Origin: Chryseomicrobium sp. FSL W7-1435
GTDB taxonomy: Bacteria; Bacillota; Bacilli; Bacillales_A; Planococcaceae
DNA: 64,000 nt
NCBI RefSeq assembly: GCF_038595005.1
Contig: NZ_CP151997.1
Span: 248,001-312,000 of the forward strand
Direction of reading: 5' to 3'
In this document: one piece after another, positions 53,308-62,031 of the stretch
Position numbering within the stretch: the stretch's first letter is position 1
Layout of the letters: each line of letters begins with the position of its first letter
Program-made: the position numbers and the translations under genes
The notes under the pieces: generated by a model
What the model saw: the letters and a program-made list of their open reading frames with translations, nothing else
Told to the model about the DNA's origin: nothing
Database searches by the model: none

Positions 53308-53541
53308 TTAATCTTTATTGTTTGATGAATACTTGTTTCTTAGAATCTCATTTGCAATCCAAGATGTTCCCTTATGTCCAAAAATCGGATCATCCAAATC
53401 TATTTTGAAGGCTATAGATCTTGAAATTAATTCAATTTCTGACTCTGTAATATTTTTATTTCGGATTTTTGAAAAGTATTCTAAATCATCTTTTAATCTT
53501 TTACGTACACGATCCCTTTCTCTTGAGAATTTTAAATCCAT
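53308..53541 (-). CDS. Uncharacterised 77-residue protein
   Basis: A small, strongly charged, probably helical protein (MDLKFSRERDRVRKRLKDDL..., later ISRSIAFKIDLDDPIF). No known family. GGAGGTGA lies 9 bp before the ATG, so expression is likely. It is divergent from the 178-residue protein gene, sharing a 210-bp region with a second C-box-like site. AT-rich composition unlike the ribosomal genes nearby points to horizontal transfer. Confidence 0.65.
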   Translation of the reverse strand: MDLKFSRERDRVRKRLKDDLEYFSKIRNKNITESEIELISRSIAFKIDLDDPIFGHKGTSWIANEILRNKYSSNNKD

Positions 53542-53656
53542 TACATTTCACCTCCGTCACTTTAATTCGAAAATATTAAATCATTAATCTAAAGATTTAT
53601 GACATTAGAAATTACTTAGCGAATATTTTTTTCTTTTTATTTTTAAGAATATTTCG

Positions 53657-53678
53657 AACTTTATTGTATACTATAGTC
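53657..53678. promoter_or_regulatory. Second C-box-like site, in front of the 178-residue gene
   Basis: AACTTTATTGTATACTATAG plus TC ends in ACTATAGTC, as in the site at 53141-53162. It covers a TATACT -10-like box and lies 73 bp before the ATG at 53752. The left half is weak. It suggests the XRE regulator also controls this gene. Confidence 0.4.
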
Positions 53679-53751
53679 ATCAGCATTGCTACTACTCAAA
53701 TTAAATTGAAATTTTAATTTAACTACACCTTATGGTGAGAGGGAGGAAAAA

Positions 53752-54288
53752 ATGATAAGCATATACACAATTATAAGTGAAGCCAGAATTCCAGATCAGC
53801 TCAAACTATATTTTAACGATAGTAACGCTATTAAAGAGTTCTTGGACGAAGAAAAAATCAGGATTCTTGAAGAAGTCACAACATACTTTTATTCTATTTA
53901 TACTTTTGATACCCCTCAGTATTGTGCTGCAGTTGTTTCTGCTTTTAAAAGAAGTAAAGATGTTGATTCATTTTATTCCTTACTTAAGGGAGTGATTGAA
54001 TTAGATTTACAACTCACTTCAAAGAAGAGAATCGCGAGTAGTAGTGATGAGTATCTTTTCATAAGCAGAAATTCTATAAACACTGTTTTTAAAGACGCCA
54101 CAGTATTATTAATTGAAAGTATAGAGAAACTTTCAATTAATAATACTGTCAATCTCCCTTTAATCTATGCTTACTTGGGGAAGATAGATTTAATTTTGAG
54201 TTACACTAATGAATCTCACTTCATAAAATTAAAAGAAACAGCTGAGTATATCATTTCTGAATGTAATCAAGCGTCGAATACAATATAG
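53752..54288 (+). CDS. Uncharacterised 178-residue protein
   Basis: A soluble, mostly helical protein (ISEARIPDQLKLYFND, YAYLGKIDLILSYTNESHF), with no signal peptide, membrane segment or catalytic motif I recognise. It is not obviously an endonuclease or methylase. GGGAGGAA precedes the ATG. AT-rich. Own terminator at 54349. Context: the controller-type XRE regulator and a 77-residue protein. Function not inferred. Confidence 0.65.
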   Translation: MISIYTIISEARIPDQLKLYFNDSNAIKEFLDEEKIRILEEVTTYFYSIYTFDTPQYCAAVVSAFKRSKDVDSFYSLLKGVIELDLQLTSKKRIASSSDEYLFISRNSINTVFKDATVLLIESIEKLSINNTVNLPLIYAYLGKIDLILSYTNESHFIKLKETAEYIISECNQASNTI

Positions 54289-54348
54289 CTAATTATCGAT
54301 TATAGTAAATGATATTTAAATTATCCACAGCCAAAAATATTAAACTAC

Positions 54349-54397
54349 AAAGCCCTACAGACCAAGAATTACAAGTCTGCAGGGCTTCCTTTTTTGA
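54349..54397 (+). terminator. Terminator of the 178-residue protein gene
   Basis: AAGCCCTACAGAC / GTCTGCAGGGCTT stem with a loop of about 12 nt and T6. The remaining 54289-54666 gap also holds a lone perfect DnaA box (TTATCCACA, 54321-54329) and otherwise AT-rich sequence. Confidence 0.92.
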
Positions 54398-54636
54398 ATC
54401 AATCTTGTATGCAAATAATATAGTTATTTTAAAAGGTCTTGAGTAAAGCCCTGCTTTCAGCACACCTTTTATTAAATATCATAACGTAGTTTAAAAGAGT
54501 AGCCCTTTATTAAACAAGTACAAAATATAAATAATAAAATTGTTTAAAAAGCGTAATTTTTTAATCAGCATAGGCTTTTTTAGAACTTTAAGTTAAAGTG
54601 ACTTCTCATAATTTATCATATGTTAACTTACCAAGT

Positions 54637-54664
54637 AAAAAAGAGCTCAAAATGAGCTCTTTTC
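54637..54664 (-). terminator. Terminator of the ars operon
   Basis: AAAAGAGCTC / GAGCTCTTTT perfect stem with a 5-nt loop and T6 leftwards, right behind the HesB-like gene. Confidence 0.92.
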
Positions 54665-54666
54665 AT

Positions 54667-54945
54667 TTAGCAACCAGCCGGTACCCCGACCATGACCAGA
54701 CCTGATTGTTCTCCTTGTTTTTCAAAATCCAATGTTAAGCCCTCTGCTAAATCTTTTGCTTCAGGGGCAACCGCCATCCGGATGCCGTTGATGTCCAATA
54801 CTTCATCCATCGCTTCCGGTGCATCCAGCGACATGCCGATCTGCGGTCCGCAGCACCCAGCTACTGTGTGAATCCGCATACCTTCGGCTTTTTGTTCTTC
54901 CAGAATGGATTGAATGTATTGTTTGGCTTCATTTGTAATCATCAT
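54667..54945 (-). CDS. HesB/IscA-like small protein of the ars operon
   Basis: A 92-residue protein of the HesB-like fold: AKQYIQSILEEQ start, GCCGPQIGMSLD with C31-C32, and a C-terminal Cys in GVPAGC. IscA-type proteins hold Fe-S or iron through three Cys, here partly retained as CC and C. In an ars operon it may bind arsenite or repair Fe-S clusters; that is inference. AAGGAG precedes tandem ATGs. Last gene of the operon, 50 bp after the phosphatase. Confidence 0.75.
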   Translation of the reverse strand: MMITNEAKQYIQSILEEQKAEGMRIHTVAGCCGPQIGMSLDAPEAMDEVLDINGIRMAVAPEAKDLAEGLTLDFEKQGEQSGLVMVGVPAGC

Positions 54946-54995
54946 AGGTGGTATCTCTCCTTTTGAGTTTATGTGCGCTTTAATTTTGTCACTTG

Positions 54996-55424
54996 TTAGG
55001 CGTTCGGAAAAATTCGTTGAAGAGATTCTTTCAGTGCCGGTTTCACATTGATTTTCTCACGAACGGATTTCGCCTGTGCTTCCGCTTCTTCGATGCTGTC
55101 GGCTTTGCTAAGTGCCAAAAGCGTACCGATCGCCACGGTGCCGGTCCGGTTGCTGCCGCCTGCACAGTGGAAATAAATTTTCTTGTCGTCGTTATAGGCG
55201 TCTACCACTTGGTCAATCGCTTTTTTAACCGATTCATCTTGCTGTTCATCGGAATCGTCGACAATCGGGCTATGGATCCGAAGGTATTCGTACTCCCCTT
55301 CGGTCACTTCTGCCCGCAAGTCCACGACGACATTGATTTGTTCTCTGTCTACAGCTTCCTTTGCATCGGCCGCACCGCCAATAAAAATGCGGTCCTTGAC
55401 CAATTCCTGATAATCGTTGCTCAT
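54996..55424 (-). CDS. Dual-specificity/tyrosine phosphatase-like protein of the ars operon
   Basis: A 142-residue protein with the CX5R active site HCAGGSNRTG (C87, R93) and a likely general acid Asp in PIVDDSDE (about residue 56). Belongs to the cysteine phosphatase superfamily with a DSP-like fold. Why it is in an ars operon is unclear: arsenate is a phosphate analogue, and CX5R enzymes share the P-loop chemistry of thioredoxin-type ArsC. It may be an accessory reductase or phosphatase. Starts MSNDYQELVKDRIFIGGAAD. Confidence 0.85.
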   Translation of the reverse strand: MSNDYQELVKDRIFIGGAADAKEAVDREQINVVVDLRAEVTEGEYEYLRIHSPIVDDSDEQQDESVKKAIDQVVDAYNDDKKIYFHCAGGSNRTGTVAIGTLLALSKADSIEEAEAQAKSVREKINVKPALKESLQRIFPNA

Positions 55425-55489
55425 CCTCTAACCACCTTTCTAAATTGGCCCTATCGCTTTAAAAATAATCGTATATCAAACTTTACTAT

Positions 55490-57262
55490 CTATAAAATGA
55501 ATTCTTTCAATTGGGTATAGCCAATTTTCTCTTCTTGCAGCCATGGAATGATAGCAGAATTTATCGCCAGCTCTTCATTGACTTTCTTGATCCACTTTTT
55601 CTCAGCATGTGCCCGCCCTTTTAAAACCGGGTCTGTCGTATCCGTAGCGCTTAGGCTCTGGTTGATGACCCACCATTTCGGTTCGATCTGGGCACGTTTC
55701 AAGTCTTCCTGGAGCCTTGATGCCTCCAACACCGGTGTCGCTTCCGCCAGCGTGACGATAACGACGCCGGTTTCTTCCGGATTGCGCAAACGGGGAAGAA
55801 GTTTCTTCACGTTCTCCGGCACGTCCCCGGTCGAACGGCTCATTTCTTTGTGGTAAGCTTCCGTCGAATCCAGCAACAACAGTGTATGGCCGGTCGGAGC
55901 CGTATCGATGACGACAATCTCGTTCTCCGATTTCTCGACGACTGCCGCAAATGCTTGGAATAACGCAATCTCTTCCGTACAAGGCGATTCCAGATCTTCT
56001 TGCAGATAAGCCAATTCTTCTTCGGTCAGTCCGGTTCCGGCATTGGCCAGAACCGTTTGTTTGTAGCGCGCGACTTCAATTTCCGGATTGATGCTGCTGA
56101 TGGACAGGTTGTCGCGTGTCTCGCTGCCCGCAAATGTATACGCCAGATGGGCTGCCGGGTCGGTCGTGGTCAAGTGGACGCGATGCCCTTTTTCGGACAA
56201 GCCCACCGCGATAGCTGACGCAATCGAGGTTTTGCCTACGCCGCCTTTGCCCATGGTAAAGATGACACGGGTGTTTTTCTCCGAGAAATCTTCAATCACT
56301 TGGTTCAAACCCGGAAGGGCTAACGCTTCTTCGTTTGCATCTTCCACTTCGAAATTCGTCATGCTATAAGAGCTGAACAGGTGACGCAGGTTCTCCACGC
56401 CCGTCAGGGAATACGAAACGAACGGCAGCGCGAACGTCATGACTTGTTTCAAGGCTTCCGGCGTTTCCTGCAACGCTTGTCGCTGTCGGTTGTAAAATGC
56501 GCTCGATACCGCATCTTCCGGCTGGTGCGTCTGCAGCAGTCCATTCACAATCAGCAACTGGTTCCGAATGCCGATTTCCTTTAATTCGGCCGAAGCCCGG
56601 TCCGCTTCAAGCAGCGATGAATTATCGGGGCGCGCAATCAACAGTAGCGTCGTCTTTTCCCGGTCGGAGAGGGAGGCAACCGCTTTGGCATACATCTCTT
56701 TCTTTCCTTCTAACCCGGCCAGCGGCCCCAAGCAAGAAGCCCCATGTGTGCTTTCATTCAGGAACCCACTCCATGCCGTCGGCAGCTGCAACAGCCGCAA
56801 GGTATGACCGGTTGGTGCGGTATCAAACAAGACATGATCGTATTGCGTCAAGATGGTTTCGTCCGCCAACAGGTGTGAAAATTCATCAAAAGCCGCAATC
56901 TCTACGGTGCAAGCGCCGGACAACTGCTCTTCCATGGTCGCCAACACCGTGTCCGGAAGTTTTCCACGGTAAGGGCCAACCACGTTTTCCTTGTAAGCTC
57001 GTGCCGACTCTTCCGGATCGATGTTGCACGCCGATAGGTTGGGAACGTTTGGAATGGCCATCGGCTCATTCGTCAATGCCACTTCCAATACGTCTTGTAG
57101 ATTGGATGCGGGGTCAGTGCTGACCAGCAACACTTTCTTCCCTTGGTCGGCAAGTGCCACAGCCGTGGCACAAGCTGTCGACGTTTTGCCGACACCGCCT
57201 TTTCCGGTAAAGAACAGGAATGGAGTCAAGGGCATCTTTTTCGGATTGAACAGTGAATACAT
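55490..57262 (-). CDS. arsA: Arsenite-stimulated ATPase ArsA (two-domain)
   Basis: A 590-residue cytoplasmic ATPase with two homologous halves: P-loops GKGGVGKT (residues 20-27 and about 330) and DTAPTGHTL in both. Cysteines in SGACTVEIA, GASCLGPLAG and ESPCTEEIA correspond to the three As(III)-binding Cys of E. coli ArsA. It drives ArsB. The ATG at 57262 follows AAAGGAG. 13 bp after arsD. Confidence 0.97.
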   Translation of the reverse strand: MYSLFNPKKMPLTPFLFFTGKGGVGKTSTACATAVALADQGKKVLLVSTDPASNLQDVLEVALTNEPMAIPNVPNLSACNIDPEESARAYKENVVGPYRGKLPDTVLATMEEQLSGACTVEIAAFDEFSHLLADETILTQYDHVLFDTAPTGHTLRLLQLPTAWSGFLNESTHGASCLGPLAGLEGKKEMYAKAVASLSDREKTTLLLIARPDNSSLLEADRASAELKEIGIRNQLLIVNGLLQTHQPEDAVSSAFYNRQRQALQETPEALKQVMTFALPFVSYSLTGVENLRHLFSSYSMTNFEVEDANEEALALPGLNQVIEDFSEKNTRVIFTMGKGGVGKTSIASAIAVGLSEKGHRVHLTTTDPAAHLAYTFAGSETRDNLSISSINPEIEVARYKQTVLANAGTGLTEEELAYLQEDLESPCTEEIALFQAFAAVVEKSENEIVVIDTAPTGHTLLLLDSTEAYHKEMSRSTGDVPENVKKLLPRLRNPEETGVVIVTLAEATPVLEASRLQEDLKRAQIEPKWWVINQSLSATDTTDPVLKGRAHAEKKWIKKVNEELAINSAIIPWLQEEKIGYTQLKEFIL

Positions 57263-57275
57263 GTGCTTCTCTCCT

Positions 57276-57635
57276 TTAGTTGCCAAAATTAACGGACACG
57301 CGAACCCGTGGCTTTTCCTGCAGTTCGGCTGGTGCGGTTTCGGACCATTCAGCCAGTTCTTCGTTTGTCGGATACTCCGCCACTTTGACGACTTCCCCGT
57401 CTACCAGCACTAGCGGAAGGGATTCCGGCCCTTTGTCAACCAACACTTGATTGACGACTTGATTCTCTACAAAAGCACTTGGATCGTTCGTCAAATTGTA
57501 ACGGGTAATGTTAAAGCCCTTTTTCTCCAGCGAATAAACCGCAGAAGCGATGCGGGTTAAATCAGGGTCCACAACAGGACCGCAGACGCCTGTCGAACAG
57601 CACATGGCCGGGTCAAAGATTTCAATTTTTTTCAT
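57276..57635 (-). CDS. arsD: ArsD arsenite metallochaperone
   Basis: A 119-residue thioredoxin-fold protein with the As(III)-binding cysteines C12-C13 and C18 (PAMCCSTGVCGP). It hands arsenite to ArsA. The extra C-terminal Cys pairs of E. coli ArsD are absent, which is usual in Firmicutes. GGAGG precedes the ATG at 57635. Confidence 0.95.
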   Translation of the reverse strand: MKKIEIFDPAMCCSTGVCGPVVDPDLTRIASAVYSLEKKGFNITRYNLTNDPSAFVENQVVNQVLVDKGPESLPLVLVDGEVVKVAEYPTNEELAEWSETAPAELQEKPRVRVSVNFGN

Positions 57636-57708
57636 GTCAAATTCCTCCATTATAATATGCTAATGTTCTATTGAGAAAGAAAGCCGGACACAAGGTCACG
57701 GCTCTTTT

Positions 57709-58128
57709 TTACTTTCCTGTTTCAGCGAATTGACGGATGCGTTCTCCGATTTCATCACGGACGTTTTGGAAGACGGTCCATTTTTCTTCTTCTGTGCCTT
57801 CTGCTTTTGCTGGATCTACGAAACCCCAGTGATCGCGCTTTACATGAGGAGGCGTCATCGGACACTTGTCTGCAGCATCGCCGCAAAGCGTGACGACAAA
57901 GTCGGCATTGTTCAGGATGTCCATGTCAATCATGTCCGACGTTTGATTGGAAATGTCGATGTCCACTTCATTCATCGCCTTCACCGCGTTCGGATTTAGT
58001 CCGTGCGCTTCAATCCCGGCACTCAATACTTGCCATTCGTCTCCAAGAATTTCTTTCCCCCAGCCTTCCGCCATTTGGCTTCGGCATGAGTTGCCTGTGC
58101 AGAGGAAATACAATGTTTTTTTCGTCAT
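57709..58128 (-). CDS. arsC: Arsenate reductase, thioredoxin-coupled
   Basis: A 139-residue enzyme of the low-molecular-weight phosphatase fold. C10-TGNS-C15-R P-loop, then C82 and C89 ([11 protein letters not shown]), the redox relay of S. aureus/B. subtilis ArsC; thioredoxin recycles it. Converts As(V) to As(III) for export by ArsB. Confidence 0.97.
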   Translation of the reverse strand: MTKKTLYFLCTGNSCRSQMAEGWGKEILGDEWQVLSAGIEAHGLNPNAVKAMNEVDIDISNQTSDMIDMDILNNADFVVTLCGDAADKCPMTPPHVKRDHWGFVDPAKAEGTEEEKWTVFQNVRDEIGERIRQFAETGK

Positions 58129-58161
58129 GATAAAAACTCCTTTTCGAATTCACTATTTTTT

Positions 58162-59457
58162 CTAGAGAATCAATAACCATAGATACAGCCCGATAAGCGT
58201 TGACAGAAGCACCGGCACCGTCAGGATAATCCCGACCTTGAAATACGTGCCCCAGGAGATTTTCACGCCTTTCAATGACAACACATGGAGCCACAGCAAC
58301 GTGGCCAGGGAACCGATCGGCGTGATTTTCGGCCCTAGATCCGATCCGATGATGTTCGCATAAATGAGTGCTTCCCGGATGGTTCCAGACGTTTGCGTCT
58401 CGGAAATGGCGAGCGCGTTGATCATTACGGTTGGCATATTGTTCATCACCGATGACAAAATGGCCGCAATAAAGCCCATCGAAATCGTGGCGACAAACAA
58501 GCCTTGCTCTGCCGCAACTTGGATGACGTCCGCCAAAACACTCGTCAAGCCGACATTGCGGAGTCCGTACACTACGACATACATGCCGAGTGAGAAAAAG
58601 ACGATGTTCCACGGCGCACCGCGCAAAATGATCCGCGTCCGGACTGCCGGACTTTTCTGCGCCATCAGCAAAAAGAAGATGGCGATGATGCCCACGACAA
58701 TCGAAACCGGAACACCGATGAATTCACTGGAGAAATACCCCACAAGCAGAATCGCTAGAACAAACCACGAAAGTCTGAACATCTTGTGGTCTTTGATGGC
58801 ATCGTTCGGTTTCTTTAAGTTTGTCACATCGTAATCTTTCGGAATATCCTTTCGGAAGAACAAATACAGCACGAGGATACTGGACACTAACGCAAACAGG
58901 TTCGGCACAATCATCCGGGACGCGTATTCCACAAATCCGATGCCGAAAAAGTCAGCCGAGACAATGTTCACCAGGTTACTGACGACCAACGGCAAGGACG
59001 TCGTATCGGCAATGAACCCACTGGCCATGATAAACGGAAAAATCATCTTCTCCGAAAAGTTCAAGTTCCGGACCATCGCCAGCACAATCGGCGTCAGTAT
59101 GAGTGCGGCCCCGTCATTCGCAAACAACGCCGCCACAAAGGCACCGAGGATGCTGACAAAAATAAACATGCGCACGCCGTTCCCTTTGGCGATCCGCGCC
59201 ATGTGAAGCGCCGACCACTCGAAGAGGCCGATTTCATCCAAAATCAACGAAATGATGATGATGGCGATAAAAGCAAGTGTGGCATTCCACACAATTCCAA
59301 ATACATCTTGTACATCTTGAAAATCAACGACTCCAACCAGCAAAGCAAGTACTGCACCGCCAATGGCTGACCACCCAATCGAAAGATTCCGTGGCTGCCA
59401 GATGACGAGTACCAGTGTGAGGAGGAAGATTACGGATGCTAAAATTCCTTGTATCAT
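58162..59457 (-). CDS. arsB: Arsenite efflux permease ArsB
   Basis: A 431-residue protein with about 12 membrane helices. [13 protein letters not shown] and [18 protein letters not shown] match the ArsB/ion-transporter family; with ArsA it forms an ATP-driven pump, alone it uses the proton gradient. 13 bp upstream of it lies arsR. Confidence 0.96.
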   Translation of the reverse strand: MIQGILASVIFLLTLVLVIWQPRNLSIGWSAIGGAVLALLVGVVDFQDVQDVFGIVWNATLAFIAIIIISLILDEIGLFEWSALHMARIAKGNGVRMFIFVSILGAFVAALFANDGAALILTPIVLAMVRNLNFSEKMIFPFIMASGFIADTTSLPLVVSNLVNIVSADFFGIGFVEYASRMIVPNLFALVSSILVLYLFFRKDIPKDYDVTNLKKPNDAIKDHKMFRLSWFVLAILLVGYFSSEFIGVPVSIVVGIIAIFFLLMAQKSPAVRTRIILRGAPWNIVFFSLGMYVVVYGLRNVGLTSVLADVIQVAAEQGLFVATISMGFIAAILSSVMNNMPTVMINALAISETQTSGTIREALIYANIIGSDLGPKITPIGSLATLLWLHVLSLKGVKISWGTYFKVGIILTVPVLLSTLIGLYLWLLIL

Positions 59458-59470
59458 TTACTTCCCTCCA

Positions 59471-59833
59471 CTATTCACAACTGATTCTGAGTCCTTGTTT
59501 TTCCAATTCACGAATTCTTTCATCCTGGCTTGGAATAAATTCCATGATGTTCAGCACCATTTCATACATGTCGCTTTCTTTATTCAGCGAGTAGAAAATC
59601 CACTGACCTTTCCGATTTTCCTTCACCAACCCGACATCCCGGAGTTTCCTTAGATGCTGGCTGATGGCTGATTGGCTGATGCCGAAAATCTCCACAAATT
59701 CGCAGACGCAGCACTCGTTCTGTTCCAACAGCTTCATCATCGAAAGCCTGGTTTTATCCCCTAAGAGCTTTAAGACCATGCTGGCTTTCTCGATTTCAAT
59801 TTCCTTCGCTTTTACTTCCATCTGTTTTTTCAC
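59471..59833 (-). CDS. arsR: ArsR, arsenite-responsive repressor
   Basis: A 120-residue winged-helix ArsR/SmtB repressor. The As(III) site is in ECCVCEF (C41, C42, C44), the DNA-recognition helix in GISQSAISQHLRKLRDVGLV. Releases the promoter when arsenite binds. First gene of arsRBCDA; operator at 59900-59928. Confidence 0.96.
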   Translation of the reverse strand: MKKQMEVKAKEIEIEKASMVLKLLGDKTRLSMMKLLEQNECCVCEFVEIFGISQSAISQHLRKLRDVGLVKENRKGQWIFYSLNKESDMYEMVLNIMEFIPSQDERIRELEKQGLRISCE

Positions 59834-59899
59834 CTCTTCACTTTACTGACATTCTGTCATCTCGTTGATTCATTTATATATTATTTCTAAACCGTTTAC

Positions 59900-59928
59900 A
59901 GCATATCAGCATATGCTTATATGTTCAA
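59900..59928 (-). promoter_or_regulatory. ars promoter with overlapping ArsR operator
   Basis: On the minus strand TTGAAC (59928-59923), 17 bp, TATGCT (59905-59900). The spacer holds a nearly perfect 22-bp palindrome (59902-59923; CATATCAGCAT / ATGCTTATATG, one mismatch), the expected ArsR site that blocks polymerase. Confidence 0.78.
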
Positions 59929-60089
59929 GTGCTTTTTCTTGTTTTTGCTATAAAATATGCTGCATAGAGTATGGGTTTAAACTAAAAAAAGAAAGACTGA
60001 CTGCAAGCAATCCGTCTTCCCATTTATTTTCCTTCTATATAAATAGTATGGGTTCAGCTAATACTTCCGATAACGCTTCAGGCAAACTG

Positions 60090-61058
60090 CTATTGGAGAT
60101 TTTTCGCTGTATTGGTTTTCCTTAATGAGAGCAATACTTGAGAAACGAGTGCTAACATGGGCAATTCAATCAGTGGTCCGATGACCAAGGCTAACGCGAT
60201 CAGCGGTTGATTGGGAAAAGCGATGACAGCGATCGCTAACGAAACGGGAGAATTGCGCGCAATGATGGTAAGGCTTAGACTCACTGTATCTTCATACGAA
60301 AATTTCATGGCTTTCCCTACAGTCTGGGCAAGCACGAAGTTAATAATGAAGAAAAGTAACACCGGTATGATTAATACAGAAATGACCTCAAGATTATTGA
60401 TTAAATAATTTCCTTGTGACGCGAACATGGCCATAATTGCTAAAGACAAGAAGATGATTTGTGCAGCAGCGAAAAAGGGAACCAACTTCTTATTTAAGAA
60501 GACTTCTTTCTTCCTCAAGACATAACGAGTCAAATGGGCAAGAGCGAAAGGAATCACCAGCACCAGGACGATACTTTCGCTGATGGTCGCTAGCGGGATT
60601 GGTTCAATCGTGCCGGCAAAAATGAACAAATAGACAGGCAGAAGCACAACCTGAAGAATCAAATTGATCGGCAAGACAGACGCGGACAAGGGCACATTCC
60701 CTTTGGCAATGGAAGTGAACATCAAATACCAGTCGGTACAAGGGGTTACCATGAGCATGATGAACCCGATCCACAGTGCTGGATGGTCCGCAAGGAAAAT
60801 TGCCCCCAGTGCCCATGCCACTAGAGGCGTCCAGACAAAGTTGATGATGGTGTTGGTATTAAAAAATTTCCGATTCTTAAAAGCATCTCTAAGATGCTGC
60901 AATGGAATGGTTAGAAATAATCCATAAAGCATCAGCAGTAAAAATGGAACGATAAAAGACTCAGCGTGCGTTTCAAAAAAAGCAACCTGTCCCAGTAGAA
61001 GTCCGATCCCTACTGCCGATAAAATGATAACAGTTTGAAACTTTTCGAATACGTTCAT
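60090..61058 (-). CDS. ACR3/SBF-family transporter (putative arsenite exporter)
   Basis: A 322-residue protein with about ten helices. MVTPCTDWYLMFTSIAKGN holds the conserved Cys of the ACR3-type P-C-T motif, and ARNSPVSLAIAVIAFP the second conserved helix of the bile acid:sodium symporter (SBF) fold. Shorter and more divergent than typical ACR3; similar proteins are annotated as arsenic resistance proteins. It has its own gene next to an ArsB system, so arsenite export may be duplicated, or the substrate may differ. Confidence 0.8.
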   Translation of the reverse strand: MNVFEKFQTVIILSAVGIGLLLGQVAFFETHAESFIVPFLLLMLYGLFLTIPLQHLRDAFKNRKFFNTNTIINFVWTPLVAWALGAIFLADHPALWIGFIMLMVTPCTDWYLMFTSIAKGNVPLSASVLPINLILQVVLLPVYLFIFAGTIEPIPLATISESIVLVLVIPFALAHLTRYVLRKKEVFLNKKLVPFFAAAQIIFLSLAIMAMFASQGNYLINNLEVISVLIIPVLLFFIINFVLAQTVGKAMKFSYEDTVSLSLTIIARNSPVSLAIAVIAFPNQPLIALALVIGPLIELPMLALVSQVLLSLRKTNTAKNLQ

Positions 61059-61157
61059 GATGGCACTCCTTTACGGAAAGAGAAAACTAACTATATGAGC
61101 GACTGCCTATTAAGATTAACTAAGTCAAAAAAATTAAGCCAGCACTTTAACACACAA

Positions 61158-61195
61158 AAGAGAGAAGAGAAGCTTTGGGCAGCTTCTTCTCTCTC
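61158..61195 (-). promoter_or_regulatory. Long hairpin between the divergent ACR3-like and ArsR-rhodanese genes
   Basis: AAGAGAGAAGAgaAGCT / AGCTTCTTCTCTCTT pairs over 15 bp with a two-base bulge and a 6-nt loop; the leftward side continues TTTTG. It may terminate antisense transcription or regulate the ACR3-like gene. The rest of the 299-bp region is AT-rich with probable promoters. Confidence 0.5.
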
Positions 61196-61357
61196 TTCGT
61201 ATATAGGCAGCTTCCGATAAGTTATGATATGTAAACTGATTATTTGAGGAAATTTTATTTTATTCCGTTCTTTTAAACTAAACACTTTACAAATCCCATT
61301 GTATATTATAATATTCAACTATTCAATTGATTACTTTAATAGATAGGAGGTGTTTTT

Positions 61358-62011
61358 TTGGAACCAAGAGATTTTAAAGATTTTGTATTTGGCCATTTCG
61401 CCAAAATATCTAAAGCTCTTTCAAGCCCAAGGCGTTTTGAAATCCTCGACTATTTGTCCCATGCACCGAAAACAGTCGAGAAATTAGCTAAGGAAACGAA
61501 TATGTCCGTAGCCAACACATCACAACACCTTCAATCATTGCTGGAAGCCAAGCTTGTTAAGTTCACTAAAGAGAAGAATTTTGTTTATTATTCTTTGGCA
61601 GACGATCAAGTGGTCGAAGCTCTACGTGCCATCCGCAATTTAGCTGAAACACGTTCTCCCGATATCGAATATCAGAGGAAAGAATATATTGAAAGAAACG
61701 ATCAAGTGAAAGTGGTGGAACTGGAAAGCATGCTGCAGGAACTACAGGATGGAGAAGCCATTCTGATAGATGTCAGACCTGAAGAAGAATATGATACACA
61801 GCATATTTTAGGAGCCGTGTCCATTCCCCTTCACGAGTTAGAAAATCGTATTTCTTCCCTTCCGCAAGATAAAAAAATCATTGCATATTGCCGCGGACCC
61901 TATTGCCTTTTTGCTACGCAAGCCGTTGAAGTTCTAAACTCATATGGCTATGAAGCGTACCGCATCGAAGAAGGCGTCAATGAAATGAAAAACTCGGATT
62001 ATATCCAGTAA
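61358..62011 (+). CDS. ArsR-type regulator fused to a rhodanese domain
   Basis: A 217-residue two-domain protein: an ArsR/SmtB winged helix (about 15-95; SVANTSQHLQSLLEAKLV) and a rhodanese domain (about 125-215) with active-site Cys178 in YCRGPYCLFA. The rhodanese can take up a persulfide, so the protein probably senses sulfane sulfur. TTG start at 61358, with AGGAGG. Followed 20 bp later by a persulfide-dioxygenase-like gene. The classical ArsR metal Cys motif is not present. Confidence 0.92.
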   Translation: MEPRDFKDFVFGHFAKISKALSSPRRFEILDYLSHAPKTVEKLAKETNMSVANTSQHLQSLLEAKLVKFTKEKNFVYYSLADDQVVEALRAIRNLAETRSPDIEYQRKEYIERNDQVKVVELESMLQELQDGEAILIDVRPEEEYDTQHILGAVSIPLHELENRISSLPQDKKIIAYCRGPYCLFATQAVEVLNSYGYEAYRIEEGVNEMKNSDYIQ

Positions 62012-62031
62012 ATTTTAAGGAGGAATTTTAC

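Noticed and set aside
53752-54288. Restriction endonuclease partner of the controller-type regulator
   Set aside because: No PD-(D/E)xK, HNH or other nuclease motif can be seen, and no methyltransferase motifs are nearby, so I leave it unassigned.
54321-54329. Single DnaA box (TTATCCACA) as a replication origin
   Set aside because: One isolated box without dnaA/dnaN, AT-rich unwinding element or cluster; expected by chance.
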